Notes under the pieces: generated by a model | The model's input: the letters and a program-made list of their open reading frames with translations, nothing else | Databases searched by the model: none | What the model was told of the DNA's origin: nothing | Translations under genes and position numbers: made by a program | Part shown: positions 24,201-35,300 of the stretch, piece after piece | Layout of the letters: every line of letters starts with the position of its first letter | Numbering within the stretch: the stretch's first letter is position 1 | Origin: Labyrinthula sp. Ha | Taxonomy: Eukaryota > Sar > Bigyra > Labyrinthulida > Labyrinthulaceae | Length of the DNA: 64,000 nucleotides | Direction of reading: 5' to 3' | Assembly (NCBI GenBank): GCA_015227615.1 | Contig: JAALGZ010000018.1 | Span: forward strand, 434,001-498,000

Positions 24201-27200
24201 TAAAGATTTAAAAAATTCTTAAATTTTTTTTGTAAGTTAGGTATAAACCTTATGGTAGCTGATTATAAGAATAGTAATAATCCATGGTTATAAAAAAATA
24301 TGTAAGTCTTAATGGCCCCATAATATCTGTAGAAGCTATTCTAGATAATCTAAACAACTACTTTTCAAACAAACCAGAAAAAATATTTAATGATAAGGAT
24401 CCAGAAAAATCAATTCAATAGCTATAAGATAAGGATGTTAAAATACTCTATAGTTACAACATAGAACTTTTTAAGTATGCCTTCAGAACTTACAACATTG
24501 TTTGTATAAAAGCATAATACTCTTACTGATAAAATCAAACTAAAATATCGACAGTATGTTTATTCAAACTAGCTAATACGACCTATATTAAGTCTAGCAA
24601 AACCTAGCTTGAAATGAATCAAAATTATTAGAATCAATTAAAATATACAGTTCAACCAACTACATCTCCAATTTGTTTCCGCAAGAGATTTTACAGCTCT
24701 AAATAGAGATATTATTTTTTGAACAACTAATTCTTGAAATAAAAAAGCAATCAGATCAAAGTTTTCACCCATGTATCTCTTAATAAAAAATAACCCAAAC
24801 GACCAATGAAATACATTACTTAAATAATACATTCTAACAAACGATTTACTTCTTCTCGTTGCAGTGATATATATTCCTATGAAACTCATGTCAAATAAGA
24901 GAAACTAAGATATATTTTATATCACTTCATGTGGGTTAAATAAGTTGCACTTACACTTAACCGTTGAAAATAAAGGCTCCTACTATGATCCATTTATTTT
25001 GGATGTGTAGCTAAGTTGGTCAACTACCCTTGTAGACTAAATCATTTTAGTAGGCTGCAAAGGCATGTTTTAATTAACCGTTGCCATAAAGGATAAATTG
25101 ATAATTCTTGATGAAACAGAATACTTTTCCATTCTCAACAAAGTTAGATTAAGTATTTTTAATTTGCTAGATATATTCATGTGGAGCCTCTATAATATTT
25201 TGTGGTGCTAGATGAAAACCAACATTGGTTCATCAAATGCACGAAGAAAATGTTTTCTGAAAGACACGAATCTGATAGGTAGATGAACAATGTCTTCTTA
25301 TATCTTTATTACAGTTAATCTCCTGTAAAGCTATGAGTTTAATATGAGATCCATTGTTCTTAAGAGTAAGATTAGACCTACTCTAACAAGTATAATTCCT
25401 CCAACTGGGTATGTGTATTATAGACATGTAGACGTAATTTGCGTGATCATCAAGATCATATCAGAAATCTACATCAACACATCTGAACGTCCACAGTTGA
25501 CCATGAATATGAGAGTTAAGGCTCTGTAAACGTATACTAAGTGATTTAAAGTGCTAATAAAATGTATTAAAGAAACAAAAAAGAACTCCTCGTATTGTAC
25601 AAGAGTGACACACAGTGAAGCCAATATAATGTCAGAAGTCAAAGGTTGGCACGTACAGACACATTCAGATTGAAAAACAACTCATTGAAATTAGGATAGA
25701 TTTGCAGTGGTAGCTTTGAAAAAAACTATCACATGATACCAATCTCCAGTTACTTCCGACCTAAACCCACATAAATAGTAAAAGCTCACGGCTGTATTTC
25801 TTAAGAGCGCTAATTACTATAAACAAGAGTATACTCCATAAATTTGAAAAACAGAGCATCGAACTCTCAAAGAGAAAAAGTAGATATTAACTTTGGTTAT
25901 TTAGTACAAATTCAAATACCAGATTTAAATCTAAAATCAACAATGAACAATATATTTATATCTACAACTAAAAAGTATAATATCAAGAAAGGGTAGAATA
26001 CAGTTTTTAACTTGATTAAGTTGTTATAGAAAGTTGTAGAAAAGAAACATAAGGAATTATTTGTTTAAAAATATACGCCTTCTATATTTAACACTCTGAG
26101 CGGTGATGTAAAACACAATGAGTTACCTTCAGAGTCAATGCTCCCAGGTTCCACCAAAAAAGAGAAAATACTTTAAAAACAATAGATTAAGATATAAAAC
26201 TTTTTTTTATTTTTTTTGAAAATTCCAGAAATCAATCATTTTCAACTGAATACAAAATGGTTTAAGCTCAAACCTGTTTCAATTGCTCATACTTAATATC
26301 GATCTCAGTATGGGTACAATTTTTATGCTATTCAAAGGAATCAAGAGGACAAAAATATAGTTACTATAACTCAAGAAAATCATAAGGATCTAAAATTTCT
26401 GAGATTAATCATTCAGTTTGTTCAAAGTTTTAGACCTTCATTTGAAAAGAACTGTTTTCTGGAGCTGATGTAAGCACCGTAGATTCCGCATATAGTAATA
26501 TTGCGTCATCTAGACAACCAATTCTTCACTTGATAGCTAAGAACATAGAGAAACTTTGTTGTTAGCAATCTCGGAAGGGATTGTTTTTTGCTAATTTGTG
26601 GATATTGTTTAAGTTTTGCCAAAGAAAATTAATGTACCCTTATTCCAAAAAAAATCACAACTATTTTTTAACATTCTGTAAAAAACCATTTGATGTTGGG
26701 AATGATAAGAAAATAGCTTTTTATTCTTATCAAACTATAAAATAACCTTGTAAAATTCTTTAATTGGCAAAGGGGTTTGCTCTAGTTGTACAAAGGAACT
26801 TTTACTTATGTGTCCACAATTTGACACCTGAGTTCTAAGAAGTATTAACAAGTCAAAGCCATCTAAGAGGTGTCACCACAATAAAAAGTAGACACCATCT
26901 CGATGTAAGCAGCGTCTAGGCACCTTTCAGATAGTAATTAACAAAATTAAAAAATCTTCTTATCATGAATGTATACTTTTATTTTGAAAAAGGTTATTTG
27001 CCAGAATGCAAGACCAGCATCACTATAATGCCAAGACATTGCTCCCCATGATACATGTAATCTTATTGCAACATCATTTCTCCGGGAAAATAGAGAATAA
27101 GATCTTTTTCAGTATTTAAAGAGTCTGATTTACATATATAAGGCTAGAGATGACTTTCTTTTTTATGTGAGCTTATTTTCTTGTCCAATATCCCAATGAG

Positions 27201-29022
27201 CAAGAAACTAGTTGAACCTCCGAGCTCATAAGACCAAGCGGCACTAAGTGGGATGAAAGACTTTCAGCAAGCTAATGAAGTTCTTCTTAATAGTTATTAA
27301 GTAGATTCAATATGATAAAAGGCCAAAATTTTTTTAAAAAATATACAGGAAGCTTAAAATTTAAATAATAATAATAAGTTGATTTTGTGATTACCTGTAT
27401 GACGTTATATCACTTTTTTCTACGCAATATGGCTAATGTTATATTAAAGTACATCGTACATGTTATACTTCTGTTAGGAACATGAAAAAAATGGATAATA
27501 AACGCGATTTTTTTCTATTTTAACCTTTTAACAAACAAGGAGTTGACCTTTTATTTTCATATTCAAGACATTAATGGATCTCCCGGTCACTTAGTTGGCT
27601 TTTTGGGTTTTACAACTAATCTAAAAGCTACAGAAAATCTCTATTTTCCTTAGCAAAGTCAAAGTCTTACTTTAGTAAGATAGAAAATTTTGCATACCAC
27701 CATTTCTAAAAGTGCAGTTTCTGCACTCGGTCATCTCTCCAAAAACTGTTCAAGTATCTAGTCAATAGTTTATGTTCAAGATGAAAGTAAGGAATTATAT
27801 TTGCTAATCCACCCATGTGTTTATCTTAGGAATCAAGGTCGATACAGAGCTCACATGGAAACTTTCCCATCTGATGCTCCTGTAGTTTAAATTAAACAGA
27901 GTCGCTTCATCTTTCTCGCTTTAATTTAATTGATCGAAGAGAAAGAAATGACAGTAAGCGAGGGAGATTAATCAGAAAAGAAGAACCTTTTTTCCCTATC
28001 AATTACTCGTGTACTGCGATGTTTCAATATATCATTGTTAACTTCATAAAATATTCTGTAAGTATAGCTTGCGACTTAGGCTTTTGCGCTTAGTCAATGT
28101 TCCTTCAATGTTGAAGCTTAGGAGGGGGAGCTTATTTACATGTCAGTGATGCTTGAGAATGGTTATTTTAATTAACTGAAATAATGAGTGTGCCTTGAAG
28201 CAGAGATGTTTTGGTGTGAAATACTTTTAATGCCATCGATGTTACCTTACAGAGTCTACAGATAAAGATTTTCTGGGGTTTAGTATTTAAATGTTTGTGT
28301 CAAGAGCTTTCATTCTTACTTGTGCAAGATGACTATTAAACTTGCTGCTGACGAAGTGAACATTAAGAAAGAGCTGGTTGTTGACGAGAATGGGTCGTGG
28401 GCGTAGTGCTAGAAGTTTGAGCACCTCACTGGTTCTTTGCGCTGGCATGACGTTTTGGATAGTTGGAAAAGTTGGATGTAGCAACGAGTATATTTTACGA
28501 TAGTGCTGTAGCTGTGCACCTTACAGTATTGACCGTGGACCTAAACAATGAAGAGGTAATTTGCTTCTGCTGCGTGTCGTAAGGAATCTGAGAGGTTGAA
28601 GAGAAGTTTGTTCACTGGGGGTATTCCGCTATCTTGATACCTACTTCCAGCAGAGCATGGACGATCGTAGTAGTACCTTGGCCAAGTTCATCGGTAAACC
28701 TGAGGTTGTAAGAGGTGAGATGGTCAACATTAGCAGATGTAATCGTAAGTGCTCTGGAATCTTGCGCTTTATTAATACGTAGCTGTCTTACAACTCCCTA
28801 TGGTTCACTTGAAATAAGAACTTTTCTTTCTGTTCAAAGCTTCGTTTACTAATAATTTCTCAAATATATATGGGCCTTACGTGAGAATAGTTGTGTTGGG
28901 GTTTGGTCCTACTTTTGTACTATATATTTGACGGATGGTTTAGCTTCTAGTTAAATTTTCTTCTTGTCCTCTTTGTACCACAGATTTTATACCCTAGAGA
29001 TAACAGCTAGCTTTAATAAACC
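18271..29022. other. Large gene desert upstream of the pseudokinase gene
   Basis: Over 10 kb of AT-rich DNA without a supportable gene. Open frames are short and have no motifs. A 10-bp perfect inverted repeat with a 38-nt loop lies at 19510-19567, within chance expectation. The part at about 28290-28760 is noticeably GC-richer with coding-like stretches on the plus strand (for example a readable segment around 28640-28780), but I recognise no protein; it may be a gene remnant or regulatory DNA. Confidence 0.5.
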
Positions 29023-29205
29023 ATGACTTCTATTCTTGGTGGTATTACAAATATGCAAAAACCAAGAATTTCCCCAAAATCAACGCGGGCTGAAACAAAA
29101 TCCCTACATACGTTCAAGAACAGAACAAAGTCAGCGTATTTTTTACATCGTGAAGAGAAAACGTTCAAATGGGAAGCTGTTTCAGTAAATCTCAAAAGAA
29201 AGTAA
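29023..29205 (+). promoter_or_regulatory. Upstream ORF overlapping the pseudokinase start
   Basis: A 60-codon frame starts with an ATG 146 bases before the pseudokinase ATG and ends 34 bases after it, in a different frame. If the transcript includes 29023, scanning ribosomes would meet this ATG first and pass the main start while translating, which usually lowers expression of the main frame. The peptide is basic and has no recognisable motif. The transcription start is unknown, so the overlap is fact and the regulatory role is inference. Confidence 0.35.
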
Positions 29206-30965
29206 CTTATCACAAGGCTGTTGATCAGAATGGCTACCCAGCTCATATTTATAATCAGCAACATAATCCACAACGTAAAATAAACTCTAATCACGAGAAC
29301 AGCCAGGTGCCAAATAGTTTTGCTTCCAACATGAACAACTACAACTCAGGTATAGCAGGCGGATCACTCGCTGTAAATCCCTCTTACGCTAACTCCCAGG
29401 GAAATCACAGGAACTCTGCTTTCGATGTAGGTGGAATGTCAATACAGTCGCCTGTTTTACACTCAAAAAAAGTAAACAACATAACAAATGCGTTTTCTGT
29501 TGGTAAATCGGCACGGTCTTACATGTCTCAACAAAGTGGTTACTCAGTAGCTGAAGGGAATACCATTCTTACTGGTGCACCTTTAGGTTCAGGATATAAT
29601 TCTGGACTAGAAAAAGACAAACTTATGTACCCGGTACCAAACAACGTTGTAGTAGTAGTAGAGCTACCACAATTAATAGATGAACTTCAAGGAGAAGCTC
29701 CAGGAAGCGCAGGTATAGGTGGACTAGGTGGAATACGATGCTATCGATGTGATCTTCCAGCAAGAAGTAGGAAGTTAAATGCAAAGTTTAACTTACTTGG
29801 TTCGTTTGGAAACTTCGCAGCTGGTTCACATAAAGAACCAGAGGTTGATAATATCGTATTGTGTAAATCTTTTCATCCAATACATGCAGCTGGAAATAGT
29901 CGATCTACGCCATCAGTAGACTATTCTATGCATGTAGAGAAAATATTTGCTACAGAACTTGCTATTCTATCTGGTTTATCTCATCCAAATATAGTTAGTC
30001 TTCATGGGTATCAAGAAATACCATTGGATTCTTTTGACAACGAATATGATTTAGTTGAACGAAGAATTTTTACAGATTTCTCAGTTGATAATTTGCGAAC
30101 TTATATTACTCATAGAACTGGACATAATCCACAAAAGCTTTCGCTTCCTGTATATGAAGCTCATATTCTTCTTCATCAAATATCAGATGGACTTTCTTAT
30201 TTACACGAAAATAATATTGCACATGGAAATCTATGTGCAAAAAATATTCAGATGAAAATTGGTTTACTTTCTGAACCTTATAGAAATGTAATAAAAGCGG
30301 AATATAGAAAGTATTATAGAAGAATGATGGGTGCGAATCCAGAAGATATGAAAGGTAGAGGAAATCCGTTACCTAATAATAAGATTGATACAACTGGAAA
30401 TTGGTATAAATTTTTAGCTACTCAACCTACAATAGCAAAAATATCTAACTTTGGTCATTCAGTAGATTTAACTCAGGTTAACCAAGATGATCCAGAAGTC
30501 AAGATTGACTTTACAAGAGGAGATCCTAGATATATGGCACCAGAACTATTTCACTATAATAATATGGTGCTGGGCGTTAATATGGGAAATGGAACAAACT
30601 CATTTTCAAATACTTTGAAAAGTTATAAGAGTGTAAAAAACTTTTACCAAAATAATCAGCAGCAGATGGATCCTGCAAGTTTGCAGTTAGATGTAAGTTT
30701 AGATATGTGGAGCTTTGGATGTATAATTTATGAAGTGCTTACAACAAGGCCACCTTTTTATAGAAAAGGTAAAGAGATGAAAGACTATCAGTACGTTGAA
30801 GCTCGAGTTAGACAAGGTAGATTTCCAAAAAAAGAAAAAATTGCAAGTTCTAAATATGCAGAGTTAGACGAAGTGATGAGGGGATGTTTGAAAATGGAGC
30901 CTGCTTTGCGTTCAACTGCTCGTGAAGTATTTGAAAATCTAGAACGGACTTCAATGCTTCGATAA
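29169..30965 (+). CDS. Lipid-anchored pseudokinase with JH2-like HGN catalytic loop
   Basis: The protein has 598 aa in a single exon. It begins MGSCFSKS: Gly2, Ser6 and Lys7 fit the N-myristoylation rule and Cys4 is a likely palmitoylation site, so the protein should be membrane-bound. Residues 10-160 are Asn/Ser/Gly-rich and probably disordered. A kinase fold spans about 205-595: a glycine-rich loop near 211-219, the ATP lysine K233 (VLCKSF), helix-C E263, the catalytic loop HGN-L-CAKN (352-359) replacing HRD-LKPEN, NFG (427-429) replacing DFG, APE (457-459), DMWSFG (512-517) and R581. Both catalytic aspartates are therefore asparagine, whereas ATP-binding and structural residues are kept. 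There are about 48 extra residues between catalytic loop and NFG and about 30 after APE. The HGN..CAKN loop matches animal JAK JH2 domains, probably by convergence. It ends 114 bp from the convergent reductase gene. Confidence 0.9.
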   Translation: MGSCFSKSQKKVTYHKAVDQNGYPAHIYNQQHNPQRKINSNHENSQVPNSFASNMNNYNSGIAGGSLAVNPSYANSQGNHRNSAFDVGGMSIQSPVLHSKKVNNITNAFSVGKSARSYMSQQSGYSVAEGNTILTGAPLGSGYNSGLEKDKLMYPVPNNVVVVVELPQLIDELQGEAPGSAGIGGLGGIRCYRCDLPARSRKLNAKFNLLGSFGNFAAGSHKEPEVDNIVLCKSFHPIHAAGNSRSTPSVDYSMHVEKIFATELAILSGLSHPNIVSLHGYQEIPLDSFDNEYDLVERRIFTDFSVDNLRTYITHRTGHNPQKLSLPVYEAHILLHQISDGLSYLHENNIAHGNLCAKNIQMKIGLLSEPYRNVIKAEYRKYYRRMMGANPEDMKGRGNPLPNNKIDTTGNWYKFLATQPTIAKISNFGHSVDLTQVNQDDPEVKIDFTRGDPRYMAPELFHYNNMVLGVNMGNGTNSFSNTLKSYKSVKNFYQNNQQQMDPASLQLDVSLDMWSFGCIIYEVLTTRPPFYRKGKEMKDYQYVEARVRQGRFPKKEKIASSKYAELDEVMRGCLKMEPALRSTAREVFENLERTSMLR

Positions 30966-31079
30966 TTTAGGACCAGAGTGAAAGATTAGGTACATATTTT
31001 TTCTGATTAGTAAACTTGTGGTCCTAAGAAAATGGTTGATATTTGAAAGACTGTTTATTAACCAGCTTCACATTCTTTT

Positions 31080-32393
31080 TCATTTAAAAAAAGTATATAT
31101 CATTTCTTTTGGTTTAGCTGGTATATTTTTAAGGACTATTTCTTGCAAGAACTTTCCTAAACGAAGCTTCAAAGGTAGATCTCTATCTTGGACACATTGA
31201 ACAATCATCTTTCCAAAGTTTCCTCCTTTCATCATATCGCAGAAAGCAGCTGGTGCTTGATTCAATCCGTGATATATTGTTTCAGGCGCTTTGAGTTTAC
31301 CAATAAAAACAAGTCTTGCAAGTTCTTCTATCGCGGAATTAAAGTATTTTTCATAGTTGAACACAAGATATCGTTCCCGTTTTATAGTCAACTTTTGACG
31401 AACATTTTCTGCTTTCTTTCCTAAAGGTGGAGGATAGTTTTCATCAGTGTCATACATATCAATCTGTCCACAAATAATCACGTCAGAATTTGTTCTCATG
31501 AACTTAGATACAACTAAATCGGATAATTTACCACCTACGTTATCGAAATAGATACTTGCCTTTTTTCCTGAAAGGACGCTCTCCAAATCAGTTTCAAGCG
31601 ATTGACTTTTATAGTTTACATATCCATCAAACCCATAGTCTTCTACAAGTTTTAATCCTTTTTCATCTTGCCCACACACTCCAAATACCTTTGCCCCTTT
31701 AAGCTTAGCAAGTTGCCCAACGGCAAGACCGACGGCTCCGGCTGCCCCAGAGATAATCACCACGTCATCACTATTTGGGCGTTTAAAATCAGCAATTGAG
31801 TTAAACTGTTTTTGTCCGTTTAACTCACCAAATAATCCAAAAAAAGCAGAAACACCAGTTTGTCCAATAGTACTCAAGGTCAGTGAAACTGGAAGAAAAA
31901 AGAAAAAATTTTCAGAAACTTTCTTCAAAGAACTAAGTCTGCTTGAATCGGAAGTATTATAGGTTGATTTCCAAGGCCAAGAGTCAAAAAATTCTAAGAC
32001 AATATCATCTTTCTTGAACAGAGAGGAACTAGTTGGAACCTTTATTACTTGGGAAATTGATGCAGAGGAAACTGGTTCATCTATTTCATATGGCTTTGTA
32101 TAATCTACTCCTGTATCTTCATTAAAACGACATCTAAAGGGTTATTAGAGGAACAGTTTCTACCTCATATAAGGGTCAACAGAGAGAAACAATGTCCTGA
32201 ACTCGTACTCGTTCTCTCTTGGAACTATTGATGCTGAATTTTCAACTACAAAGTTTTCTGTAGTAACGGGGCAGTTAGCTAATGGTCTGGACTTCAACAG
32301 AACTTGTTGTGTAGAATACATGCGCCACTGTGGATGCAATGAAACACGCCGTAAGTGTTTGCTCATTTTATATAAGAACAAAAAAATTTCCAT
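31080..32393 (-). CDS. Medium-chain dehydrogenase/reductase, PTGR (leukotriene B4 dehydrogenase) family
   Basis: Two exons, 32393-32164 and 32133-31080, flank a 30-nt GT..AG intron (32163-32134) that joins SVDPYMR to CRFNED in frame; the total is 427 aa. The family comprises NADPH-dependent, zinc-free reductases of the MDR superfamily that reduce alpha,beta-unsaturated carbonyls. Signatures are LFLSVDPYMR (68-77, usually followed by GRM, here CRF), the nucleotide-binding GAAGAVGLAVGQLAKLKGAKV (206-226), YFDNVGG (272-278) and GGNFGKMIVQ near the end. Exon 1 offers three ATGs; the family-conserved part starts at about MYSTQQVLLKSRP (residue 25). The preceding ~24 residues are basic (KHLRRVSLHPQWR) and could be a mitochondrial presequence, with MSKHLRR (32366) a plausible alternative start. 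Confidence 0.92.
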
Positions 32394-35300
32394 GGTAATG
32401 TCATGTTGATAGTTTGGACAACCGGCTAGACATGAACTGTTATTGTAAAAGGAAAAGAGAAGATACTATATTTCTACCCTAGAGAATTTCAGACTAAAAT
32501 TTAAAAGACATTTATTAATTGGATAATAGTTTTAATTCTTGATAGTATTTCTCAGCAATTTACATTCAAAGAATTAGAAGAGAGTTTGGAAAGCGATTAG
32601 AACACCTCCAAACAAGCAGGTGAGAACTAAGAAGGCCAAGAGAAAGAAGGGTTGATGTTATCTTTGATATATCACGTAATATTCTCACCACAATCTAGGT
32701 CTTTTTATATCACATTGGTATTATTTATTCAATCTATTTTTTTATAGATGTTTGCCTCTTTCAAAATTGTAGAAACTAACTTTGACAGAGTTGACTACAC
32801 ATAATGACATATGTAAAATGAGTAATGATGACTATTTTTGTCAGCTTCTTCAATCATCAAAAAATTTTCATTGGCTTAAGTACTCATCAAAGGATAATAA
32901 ATACTTAAGTTTCTCTCCACTTCATTCAAAGTATAAAACTTCGTTTGATTTACAATAATGGTCAGCCTAGGCAAAGCCGTTAGATTTGTTAAACTACCAA
33001 ACTAAACTTTATTTACTAATGCACTAAGGAAATTAATTATATCCCTTTTATCTAAATACTTTCATATTAACTAAAGCTAAGGTGTCAATTTAGGTTTTAA
33101 GTGGCTGAAAAATATACTTTAGCGTTTTTAGCTTATAGTGAAAACTTTTATGAAAGAATTGTCTAATATATTAGGTTTCAATTCAAAAAAAAATAATTGG
33201 CTAGTTTCTACTTTTTTTTTGAATTAAGAAAACTTAAGCTTGTATGATTTGAGCTTTGAGAGCAACTTTTCGTTATGTCGTTAAGATTGACTTAATGATT
33301 AATTGCGCAATATAATTGATGACACCCTAACTATCAACATACTCCATTCTTATGTAAATTATTAAATATAGCATACAAAGTTATCCTAATACACCTAAAC
33401 AAATATTCAATATTTAATTGTACAGATAACTTTAACAACAAAGACACAGTAAGGTGCTTTTAGAGATCAAGAAGGAAATCCTAAGGATCCTGCTAACGGT
33501 TTCTATTATATCATTGAAAATGTTTACATAACCCATCACCTGTGTTTCATATGTTATTGAATGGCTCGCTCCCAAGATATCTTTTTCTTTAAATAACTTT
33601 TGGTTCATATTTATGTGTAATAAGAATTTCACAAGGATACCTAGATTAAGACTCACCAAGCCTATCCATCCGACTTAGCTATACGTCAATGGCAAACCTA
33701 ATATCCTCAATTATAGTTAATAAAGTGCCATCGCGACTCATTTAAAGAATGAAAAGTACAATTTGGGCATTTTCCATACTAATGACTAAGATTTGATTCT
33801 CAACTGAACATGAGAACTACCACGTTTGCCAACTAAAGGTTGTATGCCACAGAGTTTCTCTATTTATTTAGCAGAATCTGCATTTAACTCTTAAAGATTG
33901 TTGACCGGTTCCTACTTAAGTTAATCATATAATCATAGTTTCTTTGTAAGTTATATTTCTCATTGAACTATATCCCTTTTGAGGATGAAGGTATACCCAG
34001 TACAAGAATTACCTACAACGACTTTGCTTATATTTCTCTGAGAAATATGTTGAAGTGGACAATCAACCATTAAATTCTTGGTTTTTGTTTCAAGGGGGTT
34101 AATTAGGTTGGGGTAGGTCATTTTGATACAGCCTTTGTCACTCCTCAACCTTATTCATCGCTCATTACCGAGAGTTATATATACGCTTACTTCAGGGTGT
34201 CTTAAAATGAGCGAAAGATTAATAGTACTCATTTTCAAATTAAAATGCAAGTTAAAATTGTATATAGGGCTGTCATCTGTGACTATCATTAGATCTTTGT
34301 AGAACTCCGAGATTTTTTTTAGGCAACTGAGAAAAAAAAGAAATCTGGTGATTCATTTTAGTAAGAACTGAAAAGTTCTAAAAATTTTACTAACAAATTG
34401 GTCAAGTTGCCTGCTCAAGGGTTTCATTAGTGACTAGGATTTTATGCTATTTTATTTCGCTGCTAGTAAAAATACTCAACAAAGGTTTCTAATCTACCAT
34501 CAGTTTAGAAACAACTTGTTTGTTGAAAACCTTCAATTCCTTTAGAAAAATGTTAATTGTGCATTGAACTTTATACGGAATAACGCTTATAGACTTCTAA
34601 GCAGTATTAAATAATCCATTTGGTAATTATTTTGGAAATTTCAAGAGGATTTTCTTTCAGAGCCTTTGGTTTTGTCCAAGATCAAATACATGACTTAAGA
34701 GTGACTGAGAATTCCAAATTTTAATGAGAAGTTTGCCTAGACGACACCCCTAATTTTAGGTAGCTTTAGTTATATTACGATTAGGCATGTTGGTGGCAAA
34801 GAATTGTTAACAATGAAAGGATTCCAATTTAATTGTTGTTGTAAATAAGAAATTCTGAGAGTTTTCCATATCAAGAAATTCTGATTTCATCTTAATTCTA
34901 AGCACAAGATTGATCAAAATGATCTTCGGAAATAATGATTAACAAACATTGCGATATTCTGGGGTACAAAAGCTTTAGTAGGTTCCAAATAACGCTTGGA
35001 TCTACCGGGGGGTCAATAAATGGGCGATACGATGAACTCTTTAGCATTTTTTCTCTGGTTTAAAAATAACATATCTGCTTTGATTTTTTAAGCTTGTATC
35101 ACATGACCTAGATTATCATTGGTAATGAATGATTATAAAAAATCAGTCGAAGCACCTTAAGATTTAGCAAAATCATCCATTAAGAAAAATAGAAGCTGTA
35201 AATATATTTAAATTTTGGTAATAGCTCTGATCAGAACCATAGGAACAATACCAGCAAAATTAACAACAATATCATATCAACAACATATATATATAGCGAT

